Source: VXYL01 sp965208525
GTDB taxonomy: Bacteria; Pseudomonadota; Gammaproteobacteria; Pseudomonadales; Azotimanducaceae
DNA length: 64,000 nucleotides
Assembly (NCBI GenBank): GCA_965208525.1
Contig: OZ242340.1
Location: 3,596,001-3,660,000, forward strand
Direction of reading: 5' to 3'
The stretch's first letter is position 1. Each line of letters begins with the position of its first letter. Under the pieces are notes generated by a model. It was not told the origin of the DNA and searched no databases. It saw nothing but the letters and a program-made list of their open reading frames with translations. Both the position numbers and the translations under genes were made by a program. Below are positions 26,950 through 36,700 of this stretch, one piece after another.

Positions 26950-27238
26950 CCTTGTCACCCAGAGTGGTTCCAGCGCCGGTGAACGCGTCCGCGATACCGT
27001 CGAGGGGGACGGCCTCGACCTCCTCGGTCAGGGATATGCACACGGAGTGCGGCAGATGATCGACATGGTTTGCCTGTCCGCCTAGCCCCCCTTGTGACGA
27101 CCACCACAGAACGGGCGGACGCCTATGTAGGAGCACCGACTCCACGTAACGTTTCGATCCGCTTATGTCAAATCGTACGATGCCATCGAAGAATTCGACA
27201 GTTTTGCTCTGAAGGGCGTGGGTGGTGCCGTCACATCT
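26950..27238. other. 289-bp gap with possible decayed coding remnant
   Basis: No intact gene is seen. On the minus strand, about 27055-26930 reads SVCISLTEEVEAVPLDGIAD, which looks like a protein piece but has no start or partner domain. It may be a relic of a lost gene. No repeat arms or tRNA are seen. Confidence 0.25.
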
Positions 27239-28273
27239 TCAGCCCACGAGTTCAGGCAGGATCGTCTCGTTGAAGAGTTGGTCGCCGGTGCTGAAGTGCA
27301 GCATCTCGATGCCGAGGGCCCGATAGGCGTCCAGCCGTTCGTACACGGTATCCGGGCTGCCGATCAGGCGCGCCGCATAGCCTTCGTTGGTGTCGAGCAG
27401 GCTCAGGTCCTCGTTGCTGGCCCACATGCCCTCAGCACCACCGGTAGCCGCGCGGCGTCGCTCGGCCCGGGTGCGGTCGATGGCGGCGATGCGTGTCTCA
27501 ATCTCGGCCCACGCTTCGGCATCGGTGCGGCGCACCAAGGGCGCGGCATAGATGGCGAAGCGAACCGTGCGGCCCGTATCGAGGCACGCCTTGCGCACAC
27601 GGCTGATGATGTCCTCGATTCGTGTGAGCGAGCCGCCGTTCAGGAACATCCAATCGGAACGAGCCGCCGCCATCGCCACCGCGTCGTCGGACTGGCCACC
27701 TTGGAACACCGTGAGAGGACGGGAAGGGCGTGGTTCCAGGCAAAGCTCCTCGGCGCGATAGAACTCGCCTTCGTAGCTGAACAGGGGCGAATCCCATGCA
27801 CCGCGCAGCACGTCGATGAACTCCGACGAACGTGCATAGCGCTGATCGTGTTCGAGGGTGTCGATGCCGTACATGTCGAACTCGGTGAGGTTCCAGCCGC
27901 TGGTGACGTTGATGTCCCAGCGCCCGCCGCTGATCCAGTCCATGGTGGTGCCCCACTTGGCGATGGCGCCGGGGTGGAAGAAGCCTGGATGGATGGCGGT
28001 GACGAGCCGAATGCGCTCGGTGTGGGCGGCAAACAGCGCCGTCATGGCGAGACAGTCGAGAGAGGAGCCCTCCATCTCGACGCCACTGCCCCACCAGCGC
28101 TGTGCGATGAGGAGGTGCGAGAGTCCCAACGCCTCGATGCGCTGCACCGCCGGCAACACGGCAGAGTGCAAGGCTCGCCCGTCCGGAAACTCGCCTTTGG
28201 GATTGGTCGAAACGACCTGCGGCCCTGCGAACACCGTCGGAGCCCAAGTGCACGTCAGCATCTTTCCACTCAT
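27239..28273 (-). CDS. LLM-class flavin-dependent oxidoreductase
   Basis: A 344-residue member of the luciferase-like monooxygenase family, working with reduced FMN (or F420). Recognisable segments are ALGLSHLLIAQRWWGSGVEM, TERIRLVTAIHPGFFHPGA, MDWISGGRWDINVTSGWN, and LTVFQGGQSDDAVAMAA; the alkanesulfonate monooxygenase (SsuD)-like layout is clear. Start at ATG 28273 (MSGKMLTCTWAP). The substrate may be an alkanesulfonate or similar. It faces away from the repeat cluster at 28303. Confidence 0.87.
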   Translation of the reverse strand: MSGKMLTCTWAPTVFAGPQVVSTNPKGEFPDGRALHSAVLPAVQRIEALGLSHLLIAQRWWGSGVEMEGSSLDCLAMTALFAAHTERIRLVTAIHPGFFHPGAIAKWGTTMDWISGGRWDINVTSGWNLTEFDMYGIDTLEHDQRYARSSEFIDVLRGAWDSPLFSYEGEFYRAEELCLEPRPSRPLTVFQGGQSDDAVAMAAARSDWMFLNGGSLTRIEDIISRVRKACLDTGRTVRFAIYAAPLVRRTDAEAWAEIETRIAAIDRTRAERRRAATGGAEGMWASNEDLSLLDTNEGYAARLIGSPDTVYERLDAYRALGIEMLHFSTGDQLFNETILPELVG

Positions 28274-28302
28274 TCGGACGATTCTACGCAAGTACTCGCG
28301 CG

Positions 28303-28417
28303 CCCTATCGGGCGCGTCCGCGCGCCCCTTAGGGGCGCGTCGGCAGTTCGCTGCCGCGAACTGCGGGTCTTGCGCGCGCGCCCGATAGGGTGTGCCACAT
28401 TCATGGATAATCCGAGC
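28303..28417. repeat. palindromic repeat cluster ending in the shared terminal motif
   Basis: Outer inverted arms CCCTATCGGGCGCG (28303-28316) and its inverse (28377-28390) enclose CGCGCCCC-TTA-GGGGCGCG (28321-28339) and GCAGTTCG-6-CGAACTGC (28343-28364). The 28321-28364 core recurs inverted at 29138-29181. The right end TTCATGGATAATCCG (28399-28417) matches the arm of the 19544 element. The segment lies just before the VOC gene start. Confidence 0.75.
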
Positions 28418-28435
28418 AAAAGGGAGGCCGCAACC

Positions 28436-29233
28436 ATGATCACCGCCATGCCCCGCATCGCCATCGCGCTCCACGACTTCGACGCCGGTGTCGAAACCTT
28501 CCGCGACCAACTGGGCCTGCCCGTCGTGGACATTTCGGCGGGTAGCGTCGATAGCTTGGGCGCCAAGCTCGCGATGTGCGTGCCCGAAGGCGGCAGCAAC
28601 ATCGAACTGATGTCGCCAGCCAATCCGGACGCGCCGCTCTCCCAAAGCCTGTCGCGCTTCCTCGAACGACGCGGCGAGGGCCTCTTCGCACTCATGCTCG
28701 AAGCGCCAGATCCGGACGAAGAGGCCATCGGACTCGCCGAGCGCGGCCTAAACGTTCTGCCCCTCATGCCCGGCGCCAGTGGCCGCGACGTGCATCCAAA
28801 CTCGACCCACGGCGTGCTGATCCGCGTCTATCCCACCAACTCGTTCTCCGGGGGAACCTCGCCGAGCGAGAGCGGCCTCTCCGGGATCATGCGCGTCCTG
28901 ATCGCGGTGCGCGATCTCGGCCGTGCACGAACCGCGTACCAAACCGGCTTCGGCCTTCCCTGCGATCCCGAGCAGCACGACGAGTCACGCGGAGTGCAGA
29001 GCTTCCTCTGCCACCCGCCGGCCGGCGGCACCATCGAGTTCCTCACCCCAGCCGACCCGGCCCGCCCTTTCGCCGCCGAGGTGGCGAGCTTCCTCGAACA
29101 CCGCGAAGGTCTCTACGCCCTCACACTGCACGGGCCAGCAGTTCGCGCCAGCGGACTGCCAACGCGCCCTTTGGGGCGCGCCACCACCGCATTCGGCGCG
29201 CGCATCCTCGTGGAACCCCGCCTGGGCAATTGA
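28436..29233 (+). CDS. VOC-family protein, two domains
   Basis: A 265-residue protein with two glyoxalase-fold halves. IAIALHDFDAGVETFRDQLGLPVVD opens the first and RVLIAVRDLGRARTAYQTGFGLP the second. Each has a Gly/Pro-rich C-terminal turn (GLFALMLEAP; GLYALTLHGP). Relatives include extradiol dioxygenases and lactoylglutathione lyases; the substrate is unknown. ATG 28436 has a GGGAGG site; an upstream ATG at 28403 lies in a repeat arm and is less likely. The region 29138-29181, encoding VRASGLPTRPLGRA, is a copy of the palindromic repeat. Confidence 0.85.
   Translation: MITAMPRIAIALHDFDAGVETFRDQLGLPVVDISAGSVDSLGAKLAMCVPEGGSNIELMSPANPDAPLSQSLSRFLERRGEGLFALMLEAPDPDEEAIGLAERGLNVLPLMPGASGRDVHPNSTHGVLIRVYPTNSFSGGTSPSESGLSGIMRVLIAVRDLGRARTAYQTGFGLPCDPEQHDESRGVQSFLCHPPAGGTIEFLTPADPARPFAAEVASFLEHREGLYALTLHGPAVRASGLPTRPLGRATTAFGARILVEPRLGN
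29138..29181. repeat. palindromic repeat inside the VOC gene (inverted copy of 28321-28364)
   Basis: Read inverted, it has the order GCGCGCCCC-AAA-GGGCGCG, then GCAGTCCG-6-CGCGAACTGC, as in 28321-28364, with most bases shared. It is in frame and encodes a Pro/Arg/Gly-rich insert before the final strand of the protein. Confidence 0.7.
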
Positions 29234-29270
29234 CGCTGGGTCGCTGACTGCGTGGAACAGGCCTGAAGGG

Positions 29271-29383
29271 CCTCGGAGGGAAGGCATTCTGCCTTCCCTA
29301 AGCGCCGACAGGCGCTTTTCCATCTGCCACAATGACGCAGGTGCGCTGGCGCGCAGGGAAGGCAGAATGTCTTCCCTCCGTGG
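29271..29383. repeat. REP-like doublet (two inverted ~36-bp units)
   Basis: Unit one (29271-29306) reads CCTCGGAGGGAAGGCATTCT then GCCTTCCCT. Unit two (29348-29383) is its inverse with few differences. Each unit also forms its own hairpin (GGGAAGGCA/TGCCTTCCC). Related single units are at 57949-57980 and 63879-63910. The paired inverted arrangement fits a REPIN. Confidence 0.7.
29300..29319 (+). terminator. intrinsic terminator after the VOC gene
   Basis: AAGCGCC, loop GACA, GGCGCTT, then TT: a 7-bp stem followed by four T in all, 67 bases after the VOC stop. It overlaps the first REP-like unit. Confidence 0.6.
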
Positions 29384-29465
29384 CCCTCACTTCGAGTAAA
29401 ATCGTCCTAGAATTAACGTGTTATGCGTTTTTTTATGGAGGCGCCGGTAGCGTCCGGAAGTGCGC

Positions 29466-30374
29466 CTACTCCTCCTGCGGCGCTAGGTGTTGCACAAAGA
29501 AATCAACAGTCGCTTGCGCCGCCGTCTGGCCATCCTCGCCACGGAAGCCGTGCGCTGCCCCTTCGATGACGATGAGTTGGTTGGCGACGCCAGCTTCGTC
29601 CAGTGCGGACTCCATGCGTTGGCTGTGCAGGATCGGCACGAGCTCGTCTTGGTCGCCATGGATCAGCAGGGTCGGCGGATCGTCCGCGCTGGCGAAGTGG
29701 ATCGGCGACACGGACTGCGCGTCGGCGGGGTCGAACTCCAAGGCCGGAAAGCGCTCGTTCGGGCCGACGATGCCCTCCAGATCCACCGGTGGAAAGTAGG
29801 CCACCACGGCGTGGACTCGGTTGGATTCGCGCAGCACTGGATCCTCCGCTTCCCCATCGCCCGAGTCGCTGGCAAGGCCCAGCATCAGCGAAAGGTGACC
29901 GCCAGCGCTGCCGCCGTGGACGCCGAGACGGGCCGGATCGATCCCGAATCGCTCCGCATGCAATCGCACATGGCGCACCGCACGGCGCACGTCGGCGACG
30001 GCATCAGGCACCTTGAACCGCGGCGCGCTGCCATGCTGGATCGTGAACACCGTGAATCCCGCATCGAGCAGATGCCCAAGCCACGCCATGCGCCGCTCCG
30101 GCGGCTGCCAGCGCGAGAACCAACCGCCGCTGACCATGTAGAGCACCGCAGCGCCGTTCGCCTCCACTGGCGTGAAGACATCGTAGATCAGCGCCATGCC
30201 GTCCTTGTGGCCATACACCACATCCGACGTAACCGAAACCTCAGCGCTCGCCGAAAAGCTCGGGGCGAAGGTAAGCACGGCAAACAGCAAGCTCCTGCCT
30301 GCCCAACGGCTGCGGCTCCGCCGAGCTGTGCTCCGACGGCCCCAAGAACGGCGTTGCGGAACGAGATTCAACAC
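29466..30374 (-). CDS. secreted alpha/beta hydrolase
   Basis: A 302-residue hydrolase with a signal-like N-terminus (GRSLLFAVLTFAPSFSASAEV). The nucleophile elbow is GVHGGSAGGHLSLML (Ser), preceded by VLYMVSGGWFSRW, the oxyanion-hole equivalent of HGGG. HGDQDELVPILHS carries the Asp, and GAAHGF the catalytic His. Relatives are esterases or peptidases of the alpha/beta hydrolase 3 type. GTG 30374 has a strong AGGAGGAG site; ATG 30410 is an alternative. It runs toward the dispersed repeat upstream. Confidence 0.85.
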   Translation of the reverse strand: MLNLVPQRRSWGRRSTARRSRSRWAGRSLLFAVLTFAPSFSASAEVSVTSDVVYGHKDGMALIYDVFTPVEANGAAVLYMVSGGWFSRWQPPERRMAWLGHLLDAGFTVFTIQHGSAPRFKVPDAVADVRRAVRHVRLHAERFGIDPARLGVHGGSAGGHLSLMLGLASDSGDGEAEDPVLRESNRVHAVVAYFPPVDLEGIVGPNERFPALEFDPADAQSVSPIHFASADDPPTLLIHGDQDELVPILHSQRMESALDEAGVANQLIVIEGAAHGFRGEDGQTAAQATVDFFVQHLAPQEE

Positions 30375-30424
30375 GGGTCTCCTCCTGGCAGTTGGCCCCC
30401 AAACCGGCATTTTGCCCGCTTCAG

Positions 30425-30577
30425 CCGGATGGCGCAGTGCGAAGCGCCTCGAAGCGAGGGCCTTTCACGCTCCTCGCGCCGAAGGCGAAGCAACCAAGGG
30501 TCCGAGCATGTAACCAGCCCTCTCCCCCGCGAGACGGACCCACTCGTGTCCCCAAGACGATTGCGCTGTTCCCCGAG
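30425..30577. repeat. dispersed ~150-bp repeat, copy B
   Basis: Matches 1461-1610 with the same block order (CCGGATGGCGCAGTG, TCACGCTCCTCGCGCCGAAG, CCCGCGAGACGG, CTGTTCC). It ends two bases from the left end of the IS element. It is the only other copy in the window. Confidence 0.7.
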
Positions 30578-30579
30578 TA

Positions 30580-31729
30580 TTAGGGAAGCTCTGAACTGGC
30601 AGCGGGATTGGCCGTGATTGGGCTCGCGACGGCTTGGATTGGCTGACAGAGGCACTCGGGCCGCCAAAAAGCCCTGTTTTTCATTGCTTTTTCCGCGTCT
30701 GCCCGGATTCCGGGCAGACGCGGGCCAGATCAGGTCGAGGCATGGCGGCCGGCCACCAGCAGATTGGTGAAGCCAAGCAGCAGCGCGATGCGCTGGGTGT
30801 TCTTCGCCAAGCCCCGGCAGCGCACCTTGGCGTAGCCGAAGTGCCGCTTCACGTACAGAAACGGGTGCTCCACCTTGGCCCGCTCCGCCCCCTCCTCGAC
30901 GCCCGACTTGTCCAAGAGCCGTCGCCGACCCGGCTTCATCGCCACATGCCAGGTCACCTCGCGGGAGCGATTCTCCGGGCGCTTGCCAACCCCTGCATGG
31001 CCCGCATCCCCATGCACGTCCGTCTCGTCACCATGCAGTGCCGCGTGTGCGTTTGACCACGTCCGAACCGTTCGCCGCCGTCGTCGCCAGCGTGTGCGCC
31101 AGACCCGACTGTGCATCCACGCCAATGTGCGCCTTCATCCCGAAGTACCACTGATTGCCCTTGCGCGTCTGGTGCATCTCCGGATCCCGTTCCCCCGTCG
31201 CGTCTTCGTCGAACTCGGCGCATCGATGATGCTCGCGTCAACAATCGTCCCCCGCTTCAACCGGTGACCGCGCGACGCCAGGTGCGCGTTGATCTCCGCA
31301 AACAGCTTCTCCCCCAGATCGTGCTTCTCCAGCAGGTGGCGGAAGTGCAGGATCGTCGTCTCGTCCGGCAGCCGACCCGAAAGCCGCAGACCGCAGAAGC
31401 GACGCACGACTCCGCCTCGTAGAGAAGATCCGCCATCCCCGGATCGCTCTGGTTGTAGAACAACTGCACACAGTGAACCCGCAGCATCGTCCGCAGCGGG
31501 TACGGACGACGACCACGACCCGCCTTCGGATAGAACGGCGCGATCCGACTCTCAAGCCGTTCCCACGGAATCAGCGCGTCCATCTCCTCAAGAAACCGCT
31601 CTCGGCGAGTCTTGCGCTTCTTCCAATCGTGCTCCAGTTCCGAAAAGCTCGCTTGACGCATCGACAAACCCATCCGCTAGGCCACCAGCCTATTCTCCCA
31701 TGGGACAGACCTAATCAGAGCTTTCCTAA
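30580..31729 (-). mobile_element. decayed IS5-like insertion sequence
   Basis: Ends TTAGGGAAGCTCTGA (30580) and, at the right, TCAGAGCTTTCCTAA (31715-31729), match in 14 of 15 places when inverted. They enclose about 1.15 kb with one transposase reading on the minus strand. Length, ends and the transposase relationship fit the IS5 family. No clean target duplication can be named. It separates the dispersed repeat from a gene fragment at 31727. Confidence 0.8.
30730..31673 (-). pseudogene. IS5-family transposase, frameshifted
   Basis: The parts fall in three frames. The N-terminus (31673 down to about 31407) has MRQASFSELEHDWKKRKTRR and a PLRTMLRVHCVQLFYNQSDP segment. The middle (31407-31135) has LRLSGRLPDETTILHFRHLL and VDASIIDAPSSTKT with the first catalytic Asp. 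The C-terminal part (31125-30730) has DETDVHGDAGHAGVGKRPEN and FGYAKVRCRGLAKN. At least two frame changes, so no active enzyme is made. Confidence 0.85.
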
Positions 31730-31872
31730 GGCAGATCGGCGTCATCCTGAACGACTGCCTGAAGAGCCGACACCATGCAGACTATGCAATCCACACGGAC
31801 TTCGACCGCGTGATTGCGGACTCCGTACTGGAGCAGTGCGCGAGGGTCGTCCAGCTCGCGGACAACGTCTAG
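31727..31872 (+). pseudogene. C-terminal fragment of a HEPN-type protein, cut by the IS element
   Basis: Reading from the IS edge gives QIGVILNDCLKSRHHADYAI then TDFDRVIADSVLEQCARVVQ and ADNV, stop. The RxxADY pattern plus the helix after it is the usual end of HEPN domains (the RNase-like or nucleotidyltransferase-partner class). The start and the first ~two thirds of the domain are missing and are not found left of the IS. The fragment points toward the helicase gene, which runs the other way. Confidence 0.55.
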
Positions 31873-32006
31873 CGATCGGTTGCCGAAGCCCGGATACGTT
31901 TGGACGACAGGGACGGCGCATGGCCTGTCCGAACCAGAGCTGACCCTCCCCACGGCATCCACGGTGACCCCGGGCGAGTTCGCGCCGTGACCGTCCCGTG
32001 CACCAC

Positions 32007-33776
32007 TCACCCGGCCCTTGACCCAACCCCATCAGTACCACGATCAGCAAGACCTCTCTCCACGCTCGCGCACGTTGGCCCGCTGCCCACGACAACAAGA
32101 AGCGACTTCGCCCGACTAATCCCAACGTAGAGCAACTCCTCGCTCCGTGCCCATTCCACGCCGTCGAGGCCCCACAGGATGACCACCGCCGCTTCCAACC
32201 CCTTGAAGCGCGCGACGGTTTCCATCAAGACGGTGTCTTTGCCTCGTACGCCTTCCTCGAGCCACCGTGCGGGTCTCGGGATGGGCAGTCGCCGCAGTAG
32301 CCCATAGTGATCCGCCTTCTTCGGGGCATCCGCGACCAGAACCACGATGTCGCCGGGCGAGACTTGCTCGCCGGCAACCAAGTCCACCACCCGCGCGCCT
32401 ATGCGTTTGGCCTGCTCCGATACGTTGCGCGCACGCTCGAACACGACCTCGGGGCCTTCGTTGTCTGGCGGGGAAACTGGCGCTCCCCGGTAGCGCGCGT
32501 ACGCCGCCTCATGGATCTGTACCGTGTTTCGACAGTTCGTCGTCAGCGAGTGCGGCTCAGCCATGATCGGGAACGTGCTGGCACGCGAGTACAGGTTCTG
32601 ATTGTCGTCAAAGAACACGTACAGCGGGCTTTCCTCGAAGTCCTCAAGCAACAGCTCGAGCGGCACCCAGTACTCCTCGCGAAAGTCCTGTCCTTCGTCG
32701 CAAATGATCGCCTCGTACCGCTCCGGCAGGACGTCCACCGAGTAGGCGAGCGCATTGGGCAGCTGCACGTCGAACAGGTCGCGGCCCGGATAGGTGACCT
32801 TGGCCTCCGACAGCAGCTCGCGACCCGACGCGCTATCGGCCCTGGCAACTTGCCGGTGACAAAGCTGGTGGAAGCTCATGACCTCTAGGTTGTCCGTCCC
32901 CGCGCACACCCGCGCCAAATGGTCGGCCAACTGCCTGTTGTAGCAGGTCAGCAGCGTCCGAAAACCGTCTCCCGCGAGCCGCCGTGCCTTCTCCACCGCA
33001 AGTACCGTCTTTCCGGTCCCGGCGCCCCCGCACACGGCCACCCGCCGGTGCGAGCGGATGTAATCGAGCAGCCTCATCTGGTCTCGCGTCAGCTTCAGCC
33101 GGCGCTTCTCCTGGGCCGCAAGTCGCGAGCCCACCCGGGGCCTGGTTAGGGGAGCCACCTCGAACGACCTTGCGAACACTTTCCGCATCACCTCGATGCC
33201 CCTGCGTCCAAGGGGCACCGCGTGCCGTGCATCCCGTTCCCAATACGCAAAAACCCCCTCGACCCACTCACAAGCCTGCTCCAGATCCCGGGAACAGCCG
33301 ATCAGGACGGCCGGGAGGTCCGGCCTGCTCACGGCGTCGACGCCGCCCACATCCGGGAAAAAGACCGCATGCCCGCGCAACACCTCCCCCTTCACGGCCG
33401 CGCGCCACCGGCGATGCTCGTCCAGCTTGGCGTGAATCGAGTACTTCGCCCCGCGCGCCTGACCCACGGGATCCCTGATCCCGTGTCGCCGGCCGTGGCG
33501 ATCCACAGAGAACCACCTACCGACTTCTGCGTCGAAGCCGATGCCCCCGCCTTTCACTTCCACGCATACGTAGCCATGGTCCGGATGGCAGATCAGGAAG
33601 TCCGTCTCCCCGTCCCGGGCCCGGTCGCGCGCGCGTCGCTGGATCCACCCGACCTGGAAGAGAACCGTGTATTCGTCGGGCAGCGAATCCCGCAAGGCCC
33701 GGTAAACGGCCGCCTCCCCTTGCGATTGAAGCGCGTCCAACTGAGCCTCGGAGAGCTCAGGGACCGTCGTCGCCAT
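32007..33776 (-). CDS. NERD nuclease-UvrD-type helicase
   Basis: A 589-residue protein. Residues ~20-130 form a NERD (nuclease-related) domain with GEAAVYRALRDSL, then DGETDFLICHPDHGYVCVEV leading into KGGG, the D...ExK nuclease core. An SF1 helicase follows, with Walker A CGGAGTGKT (~residue 250), Walker B EAIICDEGQDF (~360), LVADAP, and a C-terminal ARSEELLYVGISRAKSLLVVV. ATG 33776 sits after a GGAGG site. It lies 3' of the giant sacsin-like gene and overlaps its end by 20 bases, so it is made in the same operon. Probable DNA-unwinding and -cutting effector (inference). Confidence 0.87.
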   Translation of the reverse strand: MATTVPELSEAQLDALQSQGEAAVYRALRDSLPDEYTVLFQVGWIQRRARDRARDGETDFLICHPDHGYVCVEVKGGGIGFDAEVGRWFSVDRHGRRHGIRDPVGQARGAKYSIHAKLDEHRRWRAAVKGEVLRGHAVFFPDVGGVDAVSRPDLPAVLIGCSRDLEQACEWVEGVFAYWERDARHAVPLGRRGIEVMRKVFARSFEVAPLTRPRVGSRLAAQEKRRLKLTRDQMRLLDYIRSHRRVAVCGGAGTGKTVLAVEKARRLAGDGFRTLLTCYNRQLADHLARVCAGTDNLEVMSFHQLCHRQVARADSASGRELLSEAKVTYPGRDLFDVQLPNALAYSVDVLPERYEAIICDEGQDFREEYWVPLELLLEDFEESPLYVFFDDNQNLYSRASTFPIMAEPHSLTTNCRNTVQIHEAAYARYRGAPVSPPDNEGPEVVFERARNVSEQAKRIGARVVDLVAGEQVSPGDIVVLVADAPKKADHYGLLRRLPIPRPARWLEEGVRGKDTVLMETVARFKGLEAAVVILWGLDGVEWARSEELLYVGISRAKSLLVVVGSGPTCASVERGLADRGTDGVGSRAG

Positions 33777-36700
33777 CATCGTCCTCCACGACACGGATCA
33801 AGCTCAGGTTGAGCGGCTCGTTCCGCACCGCCTGCTGCGACCGGTCGTACCAAATCGTCAGGGTCTTCGAGGCCCCCCGCTCCACCACTTCGCGAATCTC
33901 GCCCGGCCCCCGATGCTCGTGGTGGACGCGGACGCCCGGAACGAACCGCGTCGTCGGATCTGCCTGCTCGGCTACCGCAACGTCGCGCCAATTGCCGTCG
34001 AACATGAACGCAGTGACCTGCAACGCCGGGTTCTGGATGGCGTGGACACGCATGTGCGCCGGACTCTCCACAAACTCGACCACGTAGAGCCAATACGCGT
34101 CTCCTTCTTCCTGAGCGTTGCTGAATTGCAGACGGGACAACCCGACTCCCGTCTGGTTCCACTCCCCGGCCACGCCCTTCACTTCGATCCGGCGGTCCTC
34201 TCCGACCTTTGGATCGTGACTGACGATGTCGAAGCCCGGATTCGTCTGGCTCATCTCCTCCGGTAGGCGGCCCATTTCCTTCTCGTAGGCGCACACCGCC
34301 GCGCGCGCCACTGCCTCCACGGCAAGATTGTGTTCCAGCGGGCCTTCCCCGTCGCCGCCCTGCGACATGTCTTTCTCTCGCACGTAGGAGTAGAGGCGCC
34401 GGTCCCATTGCCGCTTATGTTTCGGCCGCGGCTCCTTGCGACGGATAGCGTCACGTCCCGGTGTCCGCGGGATGCGCCCCTCGCCATCGATGTCTCCGCG
34501 GCCCTCTCCATCGGCGTGCCTTCTACCCTGTCCCTCACCACCGTCCTTCACGAGGCCGTCGGGCAACCCGCGCGTTTCTCCCGGCTCCTGCATGGCCTCT
34601 CCGGGGACAGTCTCGTCCCGGTTTGCCTCACCTGCGACTGCGTCGTCCTCGCTCACCGCCCGCCCGCTGGCGGGGTACCGCTCGGCTCCGTCTGTCTCCG
34701 TCTCGCTGCCGGCCACGCTGCCTGCCCCGATGTCGCCGAGCTCACCGGACACAAGATCGCTCTCGTCCAACGTCGTCACCGAACCAACCGCAAGTTCCGG
34801 CACGCCCGCATCCGTAAGTTCGACGTGCGCCTCCCGGAGCCCCACCTCCATCAGTGGACGCATGCCCAGCGTCAGCTTAGAGATCTCGCCACCGGTCGCG
34901 CTCGGCATCATCTGGTGAAACACCGCGTTCAGAACGTGCGCCCAGCTTTCGCGGCCCACCGGCCGGCGAACGGTCAGGCGACCGTTCCCGACATCGTAGA
35001 AGGCCTGTGTCGCCCGGACCTCCCCCGAGGTCGGGTAACGATCCAGGTCGACGGACGCCTCAATGCGCAGGTCCGCGGCACTCACCGCCTCGATTGTCGC
35101 GAGGGCGTCTCTGACTCGCTCGCGCACCGGAGCCGGCTGATCGTGCAGCAGGCGGACGAAAATGTCCGTCCGCTCGGCCAGCCTCTCGGCCAGCTCCGGT
35201 TCTTCATGTTCGGGTGCGCCGACGTAATCGAGACTGACCCTCGCGCTCTCGCTGAGCCTTCTCACTCCCAGGGCTTCAGCAAGCGCCCAATGCTCCGACG
35301 GTAGCCTGCACAGAGCCCGGTCCAGACCGTCCCCGAAGAAACCGGCATACCACTCGCTGTCGTGGAGCAGGATCTCGTCCGGGAAAGCCGGTACGCCAGC
35401 CAGGTTCAGAACGGTCGGCTCTTTCGCGAGCCGAAGGAGATCCGCTTCGTCGCACTCTTCGCGTTCGTGCGCACCCGCTATAGCTGCAAGGCATGTCTCG
35501 TAGACGCCACGCTCCGCGCCGGTGACCGGTTCGGATCGTTCGAAGTGTGCACCCGTCACCTCGACCAAGATCTCGATGTAGTCGGCGCGGTCCGGCCCGT
35601 CCTTCACGCCAATAGCTCTGAACAATGGCCCGAAGGACCTCATGCTCTCCGGGACAGTGAAGGCATGACGGCCAAGCTGCTGGCGCTCGAAGAACACCTG
35701 ACTGGTCCGAACGAAGCGGTCCTCGGCGTAGATGCACCGCGTCCCCGCAAGCTCCGAGACCGTCGAGTCCGACTCCGCCCGTTCGTTCAGTACTTGGTAG
35801 GTCAATCGATGCGGTCCGACCCCACGACCCATGCAGTCCCGCAGGTGATTCACGACGGTATTCGTCGACGGCTCGATCGTCACCCCGATAGTCCTGAGCA
35901 AATCGGTCTTCAGGCGTGCCGTCGTCCGGAAATCCAGGATCGCGGCCTGTGATCGGAAGGCGTCCGCACGGAACGGCGCATGCAGCGAACCGGGCGAATG
36001 CCATCGCTCATCGTCGCCTTCTGCCGGAAGGCAGTCCGCGCTCCCCAGTTCCGCAATGGCCTCAAGAAACTCCGCGTCCTCCTTCCACGCGTCGTAGTTG
36101 TCGCACAGCGCGTAGAACGCCTCACCGCTCGCCCGGCGTCCGTCTTCGTCGGGCGGGGCGCGGCCAGCGACGCCGATGATTCGTTCGACAAGATGTCGGG
36201 GCGACGCCGTCTCCCGGACCCCGAGTGCATCCAAGAACATGTGAACCGAGGGGAGATTCGGAATGCGCCTCCCGTCAAGCCACAGATGCTTCGCCTCACC
36301 GAGGACCCTTGCCAGGTTCTCCGTCCTCCAATAGCTGTCGCCAGGGCAGGCCCAGCCCCCGTCCCGCGTGGGTACAAGCGGCAACGATCCCAGGAACGTG
36401 CGCGTCGACTTGTCGTTCGCGAGCGACGAATGGTCCGCGAGCTCGGTCATCAAACGCCCGTACTTCGCCGCATCCACCGGCCCGCTATCGCCGAAGTACT
36501 CCGGTAGTACCTTCTCGACGTAGGCTTGGATCGTCTGTGTCATCACGCCGAGCTTCCTGGTCAGGAAACCCCGCGCACGCTCGGACAGGACCGCGGTGTC
36601 GAGCAGATCCGACCGCCCGAGCGGATCTTCGAAGTCGCCGGGGAGGAGCGCGCGACTCGCCGCAGTCATCCCCCGGCTCGCAGACCAGATCGGCAGATCG

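Noticed and set aside
28303..28417. CRISPR array
   Set aside because: Repeats are palindromic and irregular, without equal-length spacers; no cas genes anywhere in the window.
27218..28435. Upstream extension of the two-domain VOC gene
   Set aside because: Antisense to the LLM oxidoreductase and passing through palindromic repeats; ATG 28436 has a proper ribosome site.
31726..32010. 94-residue minus-strand frame overlapping the helicase stop by ATGA
   Set aside because: The plus strand over the same bases reads the HEPN-type end, which looks more protein-like; the minus frame ends at the IS edge by chance.
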